Source: Apostichopus japonicus (Eukaryota; Echinodermata; Holothuroidea; Aspidochirotida; Stichopodidae). Taken from it: 64,000 nt of DNA. The stretch lies in the NCBI RefSeq assembly GCF_037975245.1, contig NC_092581.1:4070001-4134000 (forward strand), read 5' to 3'. The translations under genes and the position numbers were made by a program. The notes beneath the pieces were generated by a model that was given only the letters and a program-made list of their open reading frames with translations, did not search any database and was not told the origin of the DNA. The first letter of the stretch is position 1, and every line of letters begins with the position of its first letter. This document shows, piece by piece, positions 10,531-20,964 of the stretch.

Positions 10531-11484
10531 TAGGTTTCTTTGCTTTTAGCAAGGAACCAAACACCACTGTTACCATCAATGAAGTATCAATAACCTTTAC
10601 CCATGGATAACTCTTTGATCTTTGTTCTTCCAACTTAATTTGTGTTTTCATCCTTAAAAACAACTATTTATAAATGAAAAATTTAATTTCAGTTTGTAGA
10701 TTATATTCTTCTTATATTCTTCTGTCTAAAATATAATTTACCTCTGCCTTACTGATTCTAGTAAAGTTGAATATCACTGACATTCTAAAATTAACACAGT
10801 AAACCATATATGTTTTGTATGTTATTACACAGCCGAGGATCAGGAAAAAAGTTTGGTAAACAGTACAAAGTAGGAATTTTGAAAGTAATTTAATAAACAA
10901 CAGCACCATGTATCAAAATAATGTTTCAACAGAATACAACCAATTTTTCAAAATATAGATTTATTAGCTATCAGTCTCTCAAAATTTTCAGTGCATTGTT
11001 ATTGGACAAAACTGAATACTTTTGGGAATAGAGCGCACGACAGATTTCTGCTTACGATGTGATAATTCATCCAAGTTATAATCCAACTTAACGGCCTAAA
11101 AATGCAAATGTTACAACAGTTGATGTAATACCATCTCGCCAAAAGCCACATGACTTATTCTTGATTTTTTTTTTTTCTGTTAGTGTCAGAAATGATTGCC
11201 TCAAAGTACAAGAAATGCATGTAAATAAGTCAATGGCTTAAAGGCATTGAAGACTCACGTATACGTTATCACGTAATACTGTCTGCATTTTGTAGCGACA
11301 CGCAAAAAACATCACTTGCAAGCAACGGAAAGTTAACTTTTTCAGAGGGTGGCACGCGGTTTGGGGCGAGTCTTCAATGCCTCAAAATTAAAAGGCAAAC
11401 AATGTAAACAGAAACTACTCATTATACTTAACAAACATATTCTTCCATATGGTCTAGTGATAACGACTAGTTGCTTCCATTCGA
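10531..11484. other. No gene seen
   Basis: AT-rich sequence with short unsupported frames only. The passage at 11330-11390 ('acttttt' ... 'gtggcacgc' ... 'ggggcgagt') recurs at 26500-26550, so part of it is repetitive. Confidence 0.4.
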
Positions 11485-11496
11485 GCTGCCCGGAGG

Positions 11497-12276
11497 CGAA
11501 TTTTTTTCCCCCAGTCGTTCATGTCGTTCATGATTGGTCGGAAAAGTTACGTCATCACCATAGAAACCTTCGCTTCGAGGTTCTGCATCCATTTGTTGCG
11601 GCGAAGATATACCCGTTCAAAATTACCCGTAGCTTTTCGTACATATATTTAGATATGTTTGGAATTGGTTTAGGCATATTTAGCACACTAGTATATGTAT
11701 GATCTACTTTGATTGAAGTTTTCTGTGAAGGCATTAATCGATAAAATTGCACAGTGAAAGTTTTGTACAGGGTACATCACACATGCGCTGTAGGCCTATA
11801 TGTATGTATTATAACTCTGTACACAGTGCAGTGGATAACGTAAACATGAGCCAAATAGAATGTAGTGTATGTATCATAAGTGAGGTCAACATGTAATCCA
11901 AGCATTAAACTCTGTACACAGTGCAGTGACGGAAATATATCACACTATACACTATACTGTTTTGCGTATATTCACTCAAGACTTGTGAACTCGCGTCGTG
12001 AAGTTGCTTTTAGTGTAGGCCTACCCATTCCACGAAACGAATTCTGATTTCAATAGAACGGCTCACGAATCGTGGATAACGTAAACACGAACCAAATAGA
12101 ATGTAGCGTATGTATCATAAGTGAGGTCAACATGTAATCCAAGCATTAAACTCACGAATCGTGGATAACGTAAACACGAACTTCCAAGGGATGGCCATTA
12201 TTGATGCTGACGTCACGAGCAATCTGATTGGCTGAAAACTCCGTAATTGCAAACCTGTTTGGGGAAAAAAAATTCG
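11497..12276. mobile_element. Non-autonomous DNA element, possibly MuDR-like
   Basis: The left end CGAATTTTTTTCCCC and the right end GGGGAAAAAAAATTCG are inverted repeats. They are flanked by the direct repeat CTGCCCGGAGG (11486-11496 and 12277-12287, 11 bp). Subterminal CCAATCA and TGACGTCA-like motifs occur in inverted orientation near both ends. Inside is an imperfect direct repeat of about 80-90 bp (11832-11907 and 12074-12150). An 11-bp duplication would suit a Mutator-like element. No transposase is present. Confidence 0.6.
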
Positions 12277-12392
12277 CTGCCCGGAGGTCCATTCCAGGTA
12301 CCAATGTATCTTCTTACGGCTATGAGTTAGACATGAGACACACAGCATTTTCCTCATTTTTTTTCAGCATTTTTTTCCCTGCATAGAACCAA

Positions 12393-12583
12393 TCACGGCA
12401 TGTACACATGCATTTTGTCGTCAATTTCAGTGCGGCATATCGGACAGGTGTCTATCCTGGTTGCACAATCAGCACAGGTGATCAAATGTTTACAGGGAAG
12501 AAATAGGACCTCGACATCGTTGTCCAGACAAATTGTACATAGGTTCTTCTCTCGAAGCTTTTCAATCTCCTGTGACTCCAAAT
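12393..12583 (-). CDS. IAP-type RING finger terminal exon
   Basis: A minus-strand exon preceded by a pyrimidine-rich tract and AG (cccgatag). It encodes LREKNLCTICLDNDVEVLF, then PCKHLITCADCATRIDTCPIC and about a dozen residues to a stop. This is the C3HC4 RING found at the extreme C-terminus of inhibitor-of-apoptosis proteins: CTIC, a PC-x-H pair, C-x2-C and CPIC are all present. Such RINGs are ubiquitin ligases acting in NF-kB and cell-death signalling. Seen: one exon in frame, in phase 1, with stop. Not seen: BIR domains or any other exon for at least 10 kb on its upstream (right) side before the window becomes A20 copy B. It could be the last exon of a gene with long introns, or an orphan left by rearrangement. 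Confidence 0.75.
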
Positions 12584-13165
12584 CTATCGGGGGAAGGGGA
12601 AAACAAAAAACAAAGTGTGGAGAGCATGTTACACCTAAAATTTCCAAGGACTAAATCCAATGTTCTTTGCGAAACTTTTAATCACGGTGAAATAATCATA
12701 TTGCATGCCCAGGTACCGAGAACTCGAATAGCTCAAACCAAATCAAGCATCTCCCAAGTCTTGCAAACTACAAAAATATTACAAATGAAATAATCAACAG
12801 TATCTCAGAGTGAAAATCAAACGAATTTTCTGCAAGTAACAGAGAGCACGATTAAATGCCCATTACGTGATTCTCCTAGCTTTACAAAAGTTTACTCTAC
12901 TTCCTAGGGCTACTTGTTGAGGCAAATTTACATATCAAAATCAAGCTTATAGAATAGATATTATAGTGATGAGGAGTAGAAGTTCCTGTGTAGTCAAGTA
13001 ATGATCGAGGTATTGATTTCATGAACGGACTGGAAATAGCAAAGTGTATTTTTCAGAGTGGTGAAATTGAAAGACCTCTTGCAAATAATTAAGGCTTGAC
13101 TATCTCAATTTCATGATTAGAAGAAACTGCTGAGTAATCGAGGAATTATCAAAAGAGCTGATTAC
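12584..13165. other. No gene seen
   Basis: Sequence upstream of the RING exon. I looked for a BIR exon (C-x2-C ... H ... C) on the minus strand and saw none. It ends where A20 minisatellite units begin at about 13170. Confidence 0.4.
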
Positions 13166-13169
13166 ATGA

Positions 13170-13331
13170 ACTGATATCTTCCAAATGGAAACAATTATCT
13201 CTATCACATGGATTCATTAATGAGGATGATTGCAATGGGGGTTGTGTGCCTATTGTGGCTGAGGAGAGTGGGGTCTGGGGGTGGGGGGATGAGTTCTTCA
13301 TGGCAGTTATCTCTATCATATAGATTCAATA
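13170..13331. repeat. A20 intron-4 minisatellite, left part split by insertion
   Basis: Units with 'ttccaaatgg', 'tctatcaca', 'cctattgtggctgagg' and 'gagttcttcatggcagttat' as in 41005-41600. The last unit breaks at 'tagattcaata' (13331) and resumes at 19227 with 'taaggatggttggg', so it is interrupted by the 5.9-kb element. Confidence 0.85.
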
Positions 13332-13339
13332 CCCAGTAC

Positions 13340-13700
13340 GCATCACACTGGCGGTCCGCTGGCGTAAAAACGCTGGCTGTAAAACGCTGGAGGTCCGCCA
13401 ACGGACCGATAGACATTGCTGCTTGTAAAAACCCAGCGTATTGCCGACAGCGGACCAACAGCGTATCGACGTCGTAAAAAAGCCGACGGTTACACGCTGG
13501 AGGTCCGCCAACGGACCGATAGACATTGCTACTTGGAAAAACCCAGCGTTTTGCCGACAGCGGACCAACAGCGTATCGACGTCGTAAAAAAGCCGACGGT
13601 TACACGCTGGAGGTCCGCCAACGGACCGATAGACATTGTTGCTTGGAAAAACCTAGCAGAATTCCGACAGCAGACCGACAGCGTAACGCCGTAGAAAATT
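13340..13700. repeat. Subterminal GC-rich array, 110-bp unit
   Basis: Three units spaced exactly 110 bp (cgctggaggtccgcc at 13385, 13495 and 13605) with 'aacggaccgatagacattg' and 'gccgacagcggaccaacagc'. A lone diverged unit lies at 13960-14035. Open frames crossing it are repeats, not genes. Likely role by analogy is transposase binding. Confidence 0.8.
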
Positions 13701-15500
13701 TCCCACAAATATTATGTTATGAAAGTCACTCAGCAATTTACACAAGCTCACATACACATTGACCATCGGGTCTGTCCAAAATCTTAAGTCTCTATGTGAA
13801 AGTTGAGTTAAAGATGAGTTTCTATTAAACTATTTTACCTGTGCTTTTTGTATATATTTATTCCTGTGGAGAGAAAAGTTAAGAATACTTGGATTTTGTG
13901 TACATTAGTATAGGCCAGGTTTAGGTGCGGCTGCATGGGCTAATACGTTATTAGGCAACGGCTGGTGGTCCGCTAACGGACCGATAGATATTACAGCTGG
14001 CTTGTAAGTCCAGCGGAATGCCGACAGCAGTACCGCCGGAGGAAATATTGGATAGCTTTTGTGCAGAATTGGCGGGAAGTTACCTTACCACACTAGCACA
14101 ATTAACAGAATAATATTTTCCTAAAACCTATATTCGCCAATAACTATAAGGTAATTAAAGATTGAGCTAACTCAAAGTAGTTAAATTTTGCTTACCATCC
14201 AATGTAATATATATTATCATACACTACATACATAATATTTGAAGGGGAAAAAAATACTGATCGAACGAGTCTGACGGATACCACATGAAGAAATGTTGGC
14301 AAGCATTTGGGCAAAATGGGCGGGTAATACCCTTAACCACAGGAACACTTACAGAATAATATTTTCAACAAATTCAAATTCTGAAATAAATATTGAGCAA
14401 TAACGTTATAAGTGATATCCAAATACTTTAATAAATTTCAACCATCCCAAGAAGTATTTATTAATCAACATTTTAGCGTAGTTGAGAGAAAACAGTTCAG
14501 AAAACATTTTTCACTGATCGAACGAGCCTAGTATAACTGGCATCCAATCGCTAAACCGCAATGCTCAGTGTCCTCAGATATAGCAGCTAGTTTGAAAAGC
14601 GGTCGCTTTCGTAATCCGTTACAACTCTTTCGATGTCGGATATCCTGATCTATTCTTTTGAAAGTACTTGCAGTCTGCCGATACAAATTTGCTTAAGAGG
14701 TATGTACCTGTTTTTTCTTACTAAGGGTTGACAGTTGTACATAATTGATTTCGCAAGTATTTGAAGTGACTATTTTTAAATAAACTTAGACGTAATCTAG
14801 CGTTAGGCTAGAATGTATCGCTTAATGAGAAGCCTTTCGCTGTGTATGAATTACACATAGCCTACATTTGTAGGTGTTAATTGTGTTAGGCTGAGCAATA
14901 ACGATCACACATAAAGGTAAACTAATGACCGTTGTTTGTATAATAGCTAGGTTATGCAATGTTATGCCGAAACATTTGTTTGCTGACTGTATTAGAAGAA
15001 AACTGTTATCTGCAGAAAGTTAATACTGTAAATATTTCTAGGTGACTATGGAAGGCTTCCTCCTAATTTTAAATATCATATTCTGAAATATATATTACTA
15101 TACTAGTAGCCTACTAGTTACTACTAGTAGTAGTAGTACACTAGTACTAAGGGCCTAGGCCTAGTTTTAAATCATTTGGTATGTTACAGTATTGACAAAT
15201 CATCATGGTCATCCATAACTTTTAAGAAATAATGTACTGTTTTATTTGTTTATAGCTAGGCCCCTAGGCCTAGTTAAGAAGGTAAAGACTCAATGTTAAA
15301 ACCTTATTAATAATAATATAAGTATGAGGATAATAATATAAGTATAAATATCAGGAGTGGGTTGGTGGTTAAATCTTTTGGATTTCATGTTTAGTGCTTA
15401 GGCTTCAAAGTTTATGTGACAAATTAAGCATTTTGGAGAACAATAGATCATCGTCATCATAGTTTATGAGTACTCCTGTGGAGTATAGTGATAAACTTAA
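13701..15500. other. AT-rich interior of the 5.9-kb element
   Basis: Apart from the diverged subterminal unit at 13960-14035 and a short run of 'agtagtag' near 15125, I see no gene. Any 5' exons of the DUF4806-like gene should lie here or just to the right, but none could be fixed by eye. Confidence 0.4.
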
Positions 15501-15502
15501 TT

Positions 15503-15656
15503 TTGTATTTTCACCTGGCCTTAGATGCAATTTGGTGCTCCAAATGAGATTTTTTTTCTCATTTCGAAATGAAAAAGGGGTTTTCTGACTTGCGAAGCGG
15601 GGGGGGGGCGGAATGATACTTCCGCCCAGCCCCCCGGTTCATACGCCCTTGGTGAT
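15503..15656. mobile_element. Right half of a hAT-like MITE
   Basis: 'ttgtattttcacctggcctt' through 'gaaaaaggggttttctgact' to 'cggttcatacgcccttg' matches 30514-30717, the right half of the complete element at 30339-30717. The left terminus is missing. It is inserted within the larger TIR element. Confidence 0.7.
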
Positions 15657-16704
15657 ACCAACCAACACGATAATGAAAAATATTTCATATCTAGCCTCTC
15701 GGCTTCTAAAAAAATTGTGGCTGCCTTATCTCGTTTTGTTGCTTTTTGTCTTAGCTACTGTCAATTTGAAATATTTGCATTGGGTCTATTCCATGTGCTC
15801 AGTTTCTGGTGAATCATTCTGCACATGATTTCCAAGAAAATAGCTGCCTACATTGAAGTGATCCTCACTTAAAGTAAAGTTTATTTGCCCAATAGCTGAA
15901 CTGCCTCTATGCTATGTCTGTATTGCATGCCACTATTTAACTCTATGGAAAGTTACTTTAAAGGGTTAAAAGTTTACAGTGTTGCGTGGAGAATTGTTTA
16001 AATTCCTTGGCAATAAATCATTGAAAGCATAGTTAGTGGAGGTAGTTTAGGTTCAATTTGCCCCTCTATTGTATTCCCAGGTGAATTAAATGGCAATGAA
16101 AGTAGATACAACTTTGGGCAAGCAGGAGGGTAATTACCAGTTGTTATTCTGTTTAAAAAGCTCTGCAGACAAAGTAACAAATAACATGATTTGTCTGTAT
16201 TTGATGATGTAAATTTGACCTTATATAGGGACACTGTAGGAAGTTCTCAAAAAAAAAACAAAAAAAAAATAATTGAAGGGGTGATGCCCATTGTAAGTAA
16301 TGGATACAGAATGAAGAGCTCTAGGGTGTTGTTTTTGGTTCTTTTTTTGCAGTAGATTAACAGGGAAAAAAATAACTCATGTGAAATCCCTGGCGAACTA
16401 AACAAGGAAAATACAAAATGAGGTTCATGGGCATGTCAACACTATTTTACAAGAGCAACTTTGAGCTGCATGATGACACAGTTGAAGTTAATAGTGAAAG
16501 TATTCTAAGTATATAAAGGAGCGACAGATAGCCATTCCTCTCCTGCACAATATGTTGTTGTGAACTTATTTACTGTTAACTTTAATTTGCAGTATGCAAA
16601 CACCAAATTATGCTGTTGTTGTTGTTGTTTTTTGAGGAAGATGGAGTCAGCAGATTTAATCACAATTTATCAATTTTTCCAGATCAGGATTTTCAGGAAC
16701 TAAG

Positions 16705-18386
16705 TTAGAAGCCAGCGCATTACTATTCCTGTGGGATCTTTGGAGGAATTTAATAACCTGGATGACTCTATTGAAACAAACAAGGCTTTGGAAAGATATT
16801 TGGTAAGTCAGTTTAAAAGTGTAAGGAAAGTAATCAGAAAACAGTTTTCCAGAGTGTAATGTTAGTTTATCATTATAAATTTGAAGCCAAGTCAGGTTTT
16901 ATTGTGTCAGTGGTCTGTACAAAATAAAATATTTCCTGAGGGGCTAATTTCCTTTTCCTGGGAGACAATTAAAACTCTAAGGTAGTAACAGACATGAAAG
17001 CATTTAGGTAACAAGAGTTTGGCCAGAAATGATTTTACATTGCGGTGCATTCTACAAAAGTGGGCTGTTAAATCAATCTTGTTTTTGACTGGACTCAGAA
17101 AGGAACATTGCAGCACTGCATTGCTAGTTCCTCTTAAAATATTGATAAGAAATTAGCAAAAGATGCCAAAGTGTGGGATGAAATAGAATTACTTGAATAT
17201 TTCTGTTTGTATAATAATTATTGAATGGTTTCTGATTAACTTTTCTTTCCTTTTGTTGTTTCAAGAAGAAAAGAGTATCAATTCTTGGTGGCAACACGTT
17301 GAAGGAGTGCGTTAAAAGAATCCTGGGTGATGTATTGGCAAATGCAGTTGCTACCACACTGAACTGGACATGTACCACTGGGAAAACAGCCTTTGCGAAG
17401 CTACATGGATGAAATACATAATTGAAAGTGAGTTTATATGTGTCATTTTTGTTTTCAGCAGCAGTGAAGAGAACCTTGAGTTGTGGGGAAGGGGTTGTGC
17501 ATTTGACTCATGGATCGGCCAACTTTTCAATGCTACACCCCTTCAACGAGAATTCTTGCTTTAATGTACATTGAATTCTGGTCATTTAAAAAAGTTACTA
17601 CAAATATATGTTGATGTAAGATGTGTTGTTTCAGATGCAGTTGAAAAGCCGCATTCAGCATTGATTTTAAAGTTAATTCACCATATGATTTTATTGACCA
17701 GTCCATTGTCACTTTCTTTCCCAATTGATGGGACCTGGATTTGCAACAGTAATGCATGTGTTCAGTATAAAATGAAAGAAGGTGACTGTCAAAGGCAAAG
17801 GAAATATTTCGTATATCTCTGAAAAAAATGGTAAATGTGTGAAAATGTGAATAATGTAGTTTAACCAAATGTGAGACCCCAGCCGATACTCATAGCTAGT
17901 GTTACAGTTGGCACAGTAATTATCAAACAGCTGTGACACGTTGAACTAAGAGTCAGACAGGTGAAAACTTGCAGTAATTTTAATGTTTAATGTTTTAAAT
18001 TTTCTAATTTTAAATTATTATTATTATTTTTTTAAATTTGCATTTACAAAAAAACTTGCCATGTGCCACCTGTAACACATGTTACTGTGTTACGAGCACA
18101 GTACAGTAGTAACTGATGCATGGTTGTGGAACATGAACAGTAGTAACTGTTCTAGCTATGAGTATCGGGTAACCCATTATTGGCTTCATTTTATTGCTTG
18201 TGTAGAATGCAGTCTTTTATGTAATGTTTTGTGTAATGTGTTTCGTATTAACAGAAGCTGTACGGAGGAACTGCACAATCGACTTCAACTGATATTCAGG
18301 CGGCGGTGGTGAGATTTCTGAAGGATGCATCTGATTGTGAGGGAGGGCGAAAATCTCGGACTACACCACAAACAGTTGATGAGTGA
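16705..18386 (+). pseudogene. DUF4806-like gene carried by the TIR element
   Basis: Three exons can be read on the plus strand. Exon a (about 16705-16802, ending at gtaagt) encodes RITIPVGSLEEFNNLDDSIE and more. Exon b (17266 onward) continues in phase with LGGNTLKECVKRILGDVLAN, then NWTCTTGKTAFAKLHG. Exon c (18255-18386, after taacag) encodes TDIQAAVVRFLKDASDCEGG and ends in TGA. This order (LGG, a helix ending in a basic ILxxL, NWxG-like, KxAF, then a final helix and WL/FLxxA) is that of the DUF4806 family, whose function is unknown. AATAAA follows 68 bp after the stop (18454-18459). Exon b hits TGA at 17410-17412 before any donor, and one extra base there would restore an open frame, so this copy is probably broken. 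Upstream exons are not identified. Confidence 0.55.
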
Positions 18387-18453
18387 ATTTCTTTAGTGCT
18401 GTTGCAATATTTATCGCTGGAACTCATTTTCTCGCTTTGTAATTTATAGGCGT

Positions 18454-18459
18454 AATAAA
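18454..18459 (+). terminator. Polyadenylation signal of the DUF4806-like gene
   Basis: AATAAA within 'cgtaataaaatg', 68 bp after the TGA of the last exon and on the same strand. Confidence 0.5.
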
Positions 18460-18619
18460 ATGATAAAAAACTTATTTCACTGTGTTCGTCATTATTTCTT
18501 CATATGTAACCGCATGTGTAATTCAGTAAAATCTGCAGGTAGACCAATAGCTCTGTTCTAGTAGTACACCCCAAACAGTTTTCTGCCGGAACACAGATAT
18601 TTGGTTAGCAATTCATGTG

Positions 18620-19210
18620 AAGATCTCTGCCTAGCGGGTTGCTGGCGGAATACCAGATTTGGGCTAGCAGGTCGCCAGAACACTGGATATTAGCTAGTGG
18701 ATAGCCAGTGGCTCTCTCTGACAGAAATTCAGCGGTACTTCGGTGGTAAGCTTGCGTTTCTCCGGCGGTGTGCTGGTAGAACACCGGCGGTTCACTGGCG
18801 TTTCTTCGGCGGTCTGATGGTGGAACACTGACGGTACGCTGGCGTTTCTTCGGCGGTACACTGGCGTTTCTTTTGCGGTCTACCGGTGGAACACCGGCGG
18901 TACGCTGGAGTTTCTTCGGCGGTCTGCCGGTGGAACACTGGCGGTACACCGGCGGAACGCTGGCGTTTCTTCGGCGGTTCACCGGCGTTTCTTTGGCGGT
19001 CTACTGGTGGAACACCGGCGGTGCGCTGGCGTTTCTTCGGCGGTCTGCTTCTGAAACACTGGCGGTACGCTGGCGTTTCTCCGGCGGTCTTCTGGCGTAG
19101 TCGCCGGCGGACCGCCGGATTAAAGCCGGCCAAATCTCTGGCGTTCCGCCGGCTTTCCCCGCCGGTGGACCGCCAGTGGTGCAGCTGGCGGGCCGCCGGT
19201 GGACCGCTAA
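18620..19210. repeat. Right subterminal GC-rich array (cggcggt units)
   Basis: Tandem, partly palindromic units such as 'gctggcgtttcttcggcggt' and 'ggtggaacaccggcggt' continue to the right terminus. Long frames on both strands are produced by the repeat periodicity and are not genes. The unit differs from the left array but shares GCGGTCC and CCGGCGG cores. Confidence 0.8.
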
Positions 19211-19226
19211 CATGATGTTATCTGGG

Positions 19227-19610
19227 TAAGGATGGTTGGGTTGTTTGCCTATTGTGGCTGAGGAGGGTGGGGTCTTGGGGGGGGGGGTGGTGGTGGGGGT
19301 GAGTTCTTCATGGAGACAGTTATCTCTATCATATAGATTCAATAAGGATGGTTGGGTTGTTTGTGTATTGTGGCTGAGGAGGATGGGGTCTTGGGGGGGG
19401 TGGGGGTGGGGGTGAGTTCTTCATGGAGACAGTTGTCTCTATCACAAAGATTCAATGAGGTTGGTTAGTTTGTTTGCCTATTGTGGCTGAGGGTGGGGTC
19501 TGGAGGGGAGGGGGGTTGGGGTGAGTTCTTCATGGCAGTTATCTCTATCACATAGATTCAATGATGATAAGTTGGGTTGTTTGCTTAAATTGTGAGTTCT
19601 TCATCTAACA
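19227..19610. repeat. A20 intron-4 minisatellite in copy B
   Basis: About three and a half units of roughly 118 bp, the right-hand continuation of 13170-13331. It lies 3' of copy B exon 4, exactly as the 41005-41600 array lies 3' of exon 4 in copy C. Confidence 0.85.
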
Positions 19611-19663
19611 TAGACTTATAATGATGGTTAGGTTTGTATCTCCTTCATGTCAGTACTACTTAC

Positions 19664-20054
19664 CTCTCAACTGCTGATCCAGGTGCTCATTTGTGCTCTT
19701 CAACGCCTTGTCCTCCATCTTCTTTGGTAGCGGAGAGTAACTATTGATGTTCACTTCTCCCCTCCCTCCACTAGATGCACTGCTCTGATTCGACAAGTTT
19801 CTATTCCTGTGTACTGGTCCTCCTGGACCAGATAGGGTCTGATTAGGTGCAGTCCTTGTCTGATACTGTTGTCCATAGTTCTGTGGCCTGTAAGGTAGTT
19901 CCGGGGCTGCTACCGGTGGTGTCGCCATCGGCAAACCGCTCCCAGAGGACATCTGATACTGAGGCTCGATATCCTCCAAACATTCCAGGCAGTACTTAAA
20001 GTCAGGTGCGGCCGACTGTTCACATTTTCTTATCTTACACTTCCTTGGAGGTTT
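19664..20054 (-). CDS. Copy B exon 4, A20 zinc finger exon
   Basis: A 391-bp exon with intact acceptor (ccctcaag) and donor (gagag then gtaagt). It has the same length and phase (0 to 1) as copy C exon 4. It encodes KCKIRKC ... YCLEC, an A20-type zinc finger, followed by a Pro/Ser-rich linker (MEDIEPQYQMSSGSGLPM and on). No lesion is visible. It would be the 3' partner of the tandem zinc-finger exons 20330-23287. No matching exons 5 or 6 are found to its left, so how a transcript would end is unknown. Confidence 0.65.
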
Positions 20055-20329
20055 CTTGAGGGATGGAGAAAGGAATTTGGTTCAACGGTACACCATTTAG
20101 ATTGTAAGCAGAAGGTTCGACATTGATGGACACACACAACAAAAGAAAGAAAAAAAAGAAGAGCAAAAAGAAATTCAGGGTTCATCCAGTGTTATTCTGT
20201 TTGAAATCGGTTTAACTTTAAAGATCAGCGTCACTCATGGTCATACTCATCTGATGTAAGGTTAAAAAAATGGTCTCCTGCTTTATAGAAAGTTTAATTC
20301 TAACCTGGAAAATATGTTAAGAAAAATAC

Positions 20330-20749
20330 CTGATATGGGGTGTGCGGCTGTCTCTGGGGCTCACTTCTCACGACTGGGGTATCCCGGGGCCTCTCGGTAG
20401 ACCCCTTCTTGTCCTCCTTACAGGCTCTGCACAGGTCTGTATTCTTGAGACGTACAACGTGGCAGCCCGGCGTTGCACAGAGGTCCTTCTTCACGGTGAC
20501 GACGGGTACTCTGGAAGGGACGGGAGCGGATCGCATCTGTTGGGATAGCATCTGTTGGGATTGCTTCTGCTGAGGGAGCATCTGCTGAGGTGGCGCATCC
20601 TGTCTACGTTCAGGGGGAGACTGTCTTGGTTGAGAATCAGGACGATCTTCCATCCCTAGCTTGTTTAACATGGCCTCGCGGCGATTGATGATATCGGATT
20701 GTACCCTCTCGGAACTATCCACTCTCCTTGGGATCCTGTCCTCTTCTCT
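20330..20749 (-). CDS. Tandem A20-ZnF exon, unit 1
   Basis: 140 codons: a basic/acidic segment (REEDRIPRRVDSSERVQSDI), a Gln/Met-rich stretch (QQMLPQQKQSQQML) and one A20 finger (CATPGC ... CRAC), ending HTPYQ at the donor. A20 fingers bind ubiquitin or E2 enzymes; the role of this copy is inference. Unit 1 variants are SPPERR, PSRVP and STERP. It splices naturally to copy B exon 4 (20054) in phase 0. Confidence 0.6.
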
Positions 20750-20964
20750 CTGATTGTTTACAAACACAAACACAACAAAAGAAAGGAAAAAAGAAGAGCA
20801 AAAAGAAATTCAGGGTTCATCCAGTGTTATTCTGTTTGAAATCTGTTTAACTTTAAAGATCAGCGTCACTCATGGTCATACTCATCTGATGTAAGGTTAA
20901 GGAAATTGTCTCCTGCTTTCTAGAAAGTTTAATTCTAATCTGGAAAATATGTTAAGAAAAATAC

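Larger units (their letters stand above)
13332..19226. mobile_element. 5.9-kb TIR element with DUF4806-like gene
   Basis: Both ends lie exactly inside one minisatellite unit and are flanked by TA (13330-13331 and 19227-19228). The neighbouring unit at 19338-19360 shows the uninterrupted text. The termini are imperfect inverted repeats of about 31 bp: the left begins CCCAGTACGCATCAC, the right (reverse complement) CCCAGATAACATCAT, and both go on to GCGGTCC. Just inside each end are GC-rich tandem arrays (13340-13700 and 18620-19210), while the middle is AT-rich. The middle holds the spliced DUF4806-like gene and a hAT fragment. No transposase is recognised. The superfamily is uncertain: TA duplication suits IS630/Tc1 or some CACTA-type groups, and large subterminal arrays resemble CACTA. 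Confidence 0.7.

Noticed and set aside
13204-13762. Overlapping frames at the left end of the 5.9-kb element
   Set aside because: Three 110-bp tandem units give the same peptide in different frames; no coding bias.
18605-19342. Long overlapping frames on both strands rich in Arg, Pro and Gly
   Set aside because: They arise from the periodic GC-rich subterminal array; no domain and frames exist on both strands.
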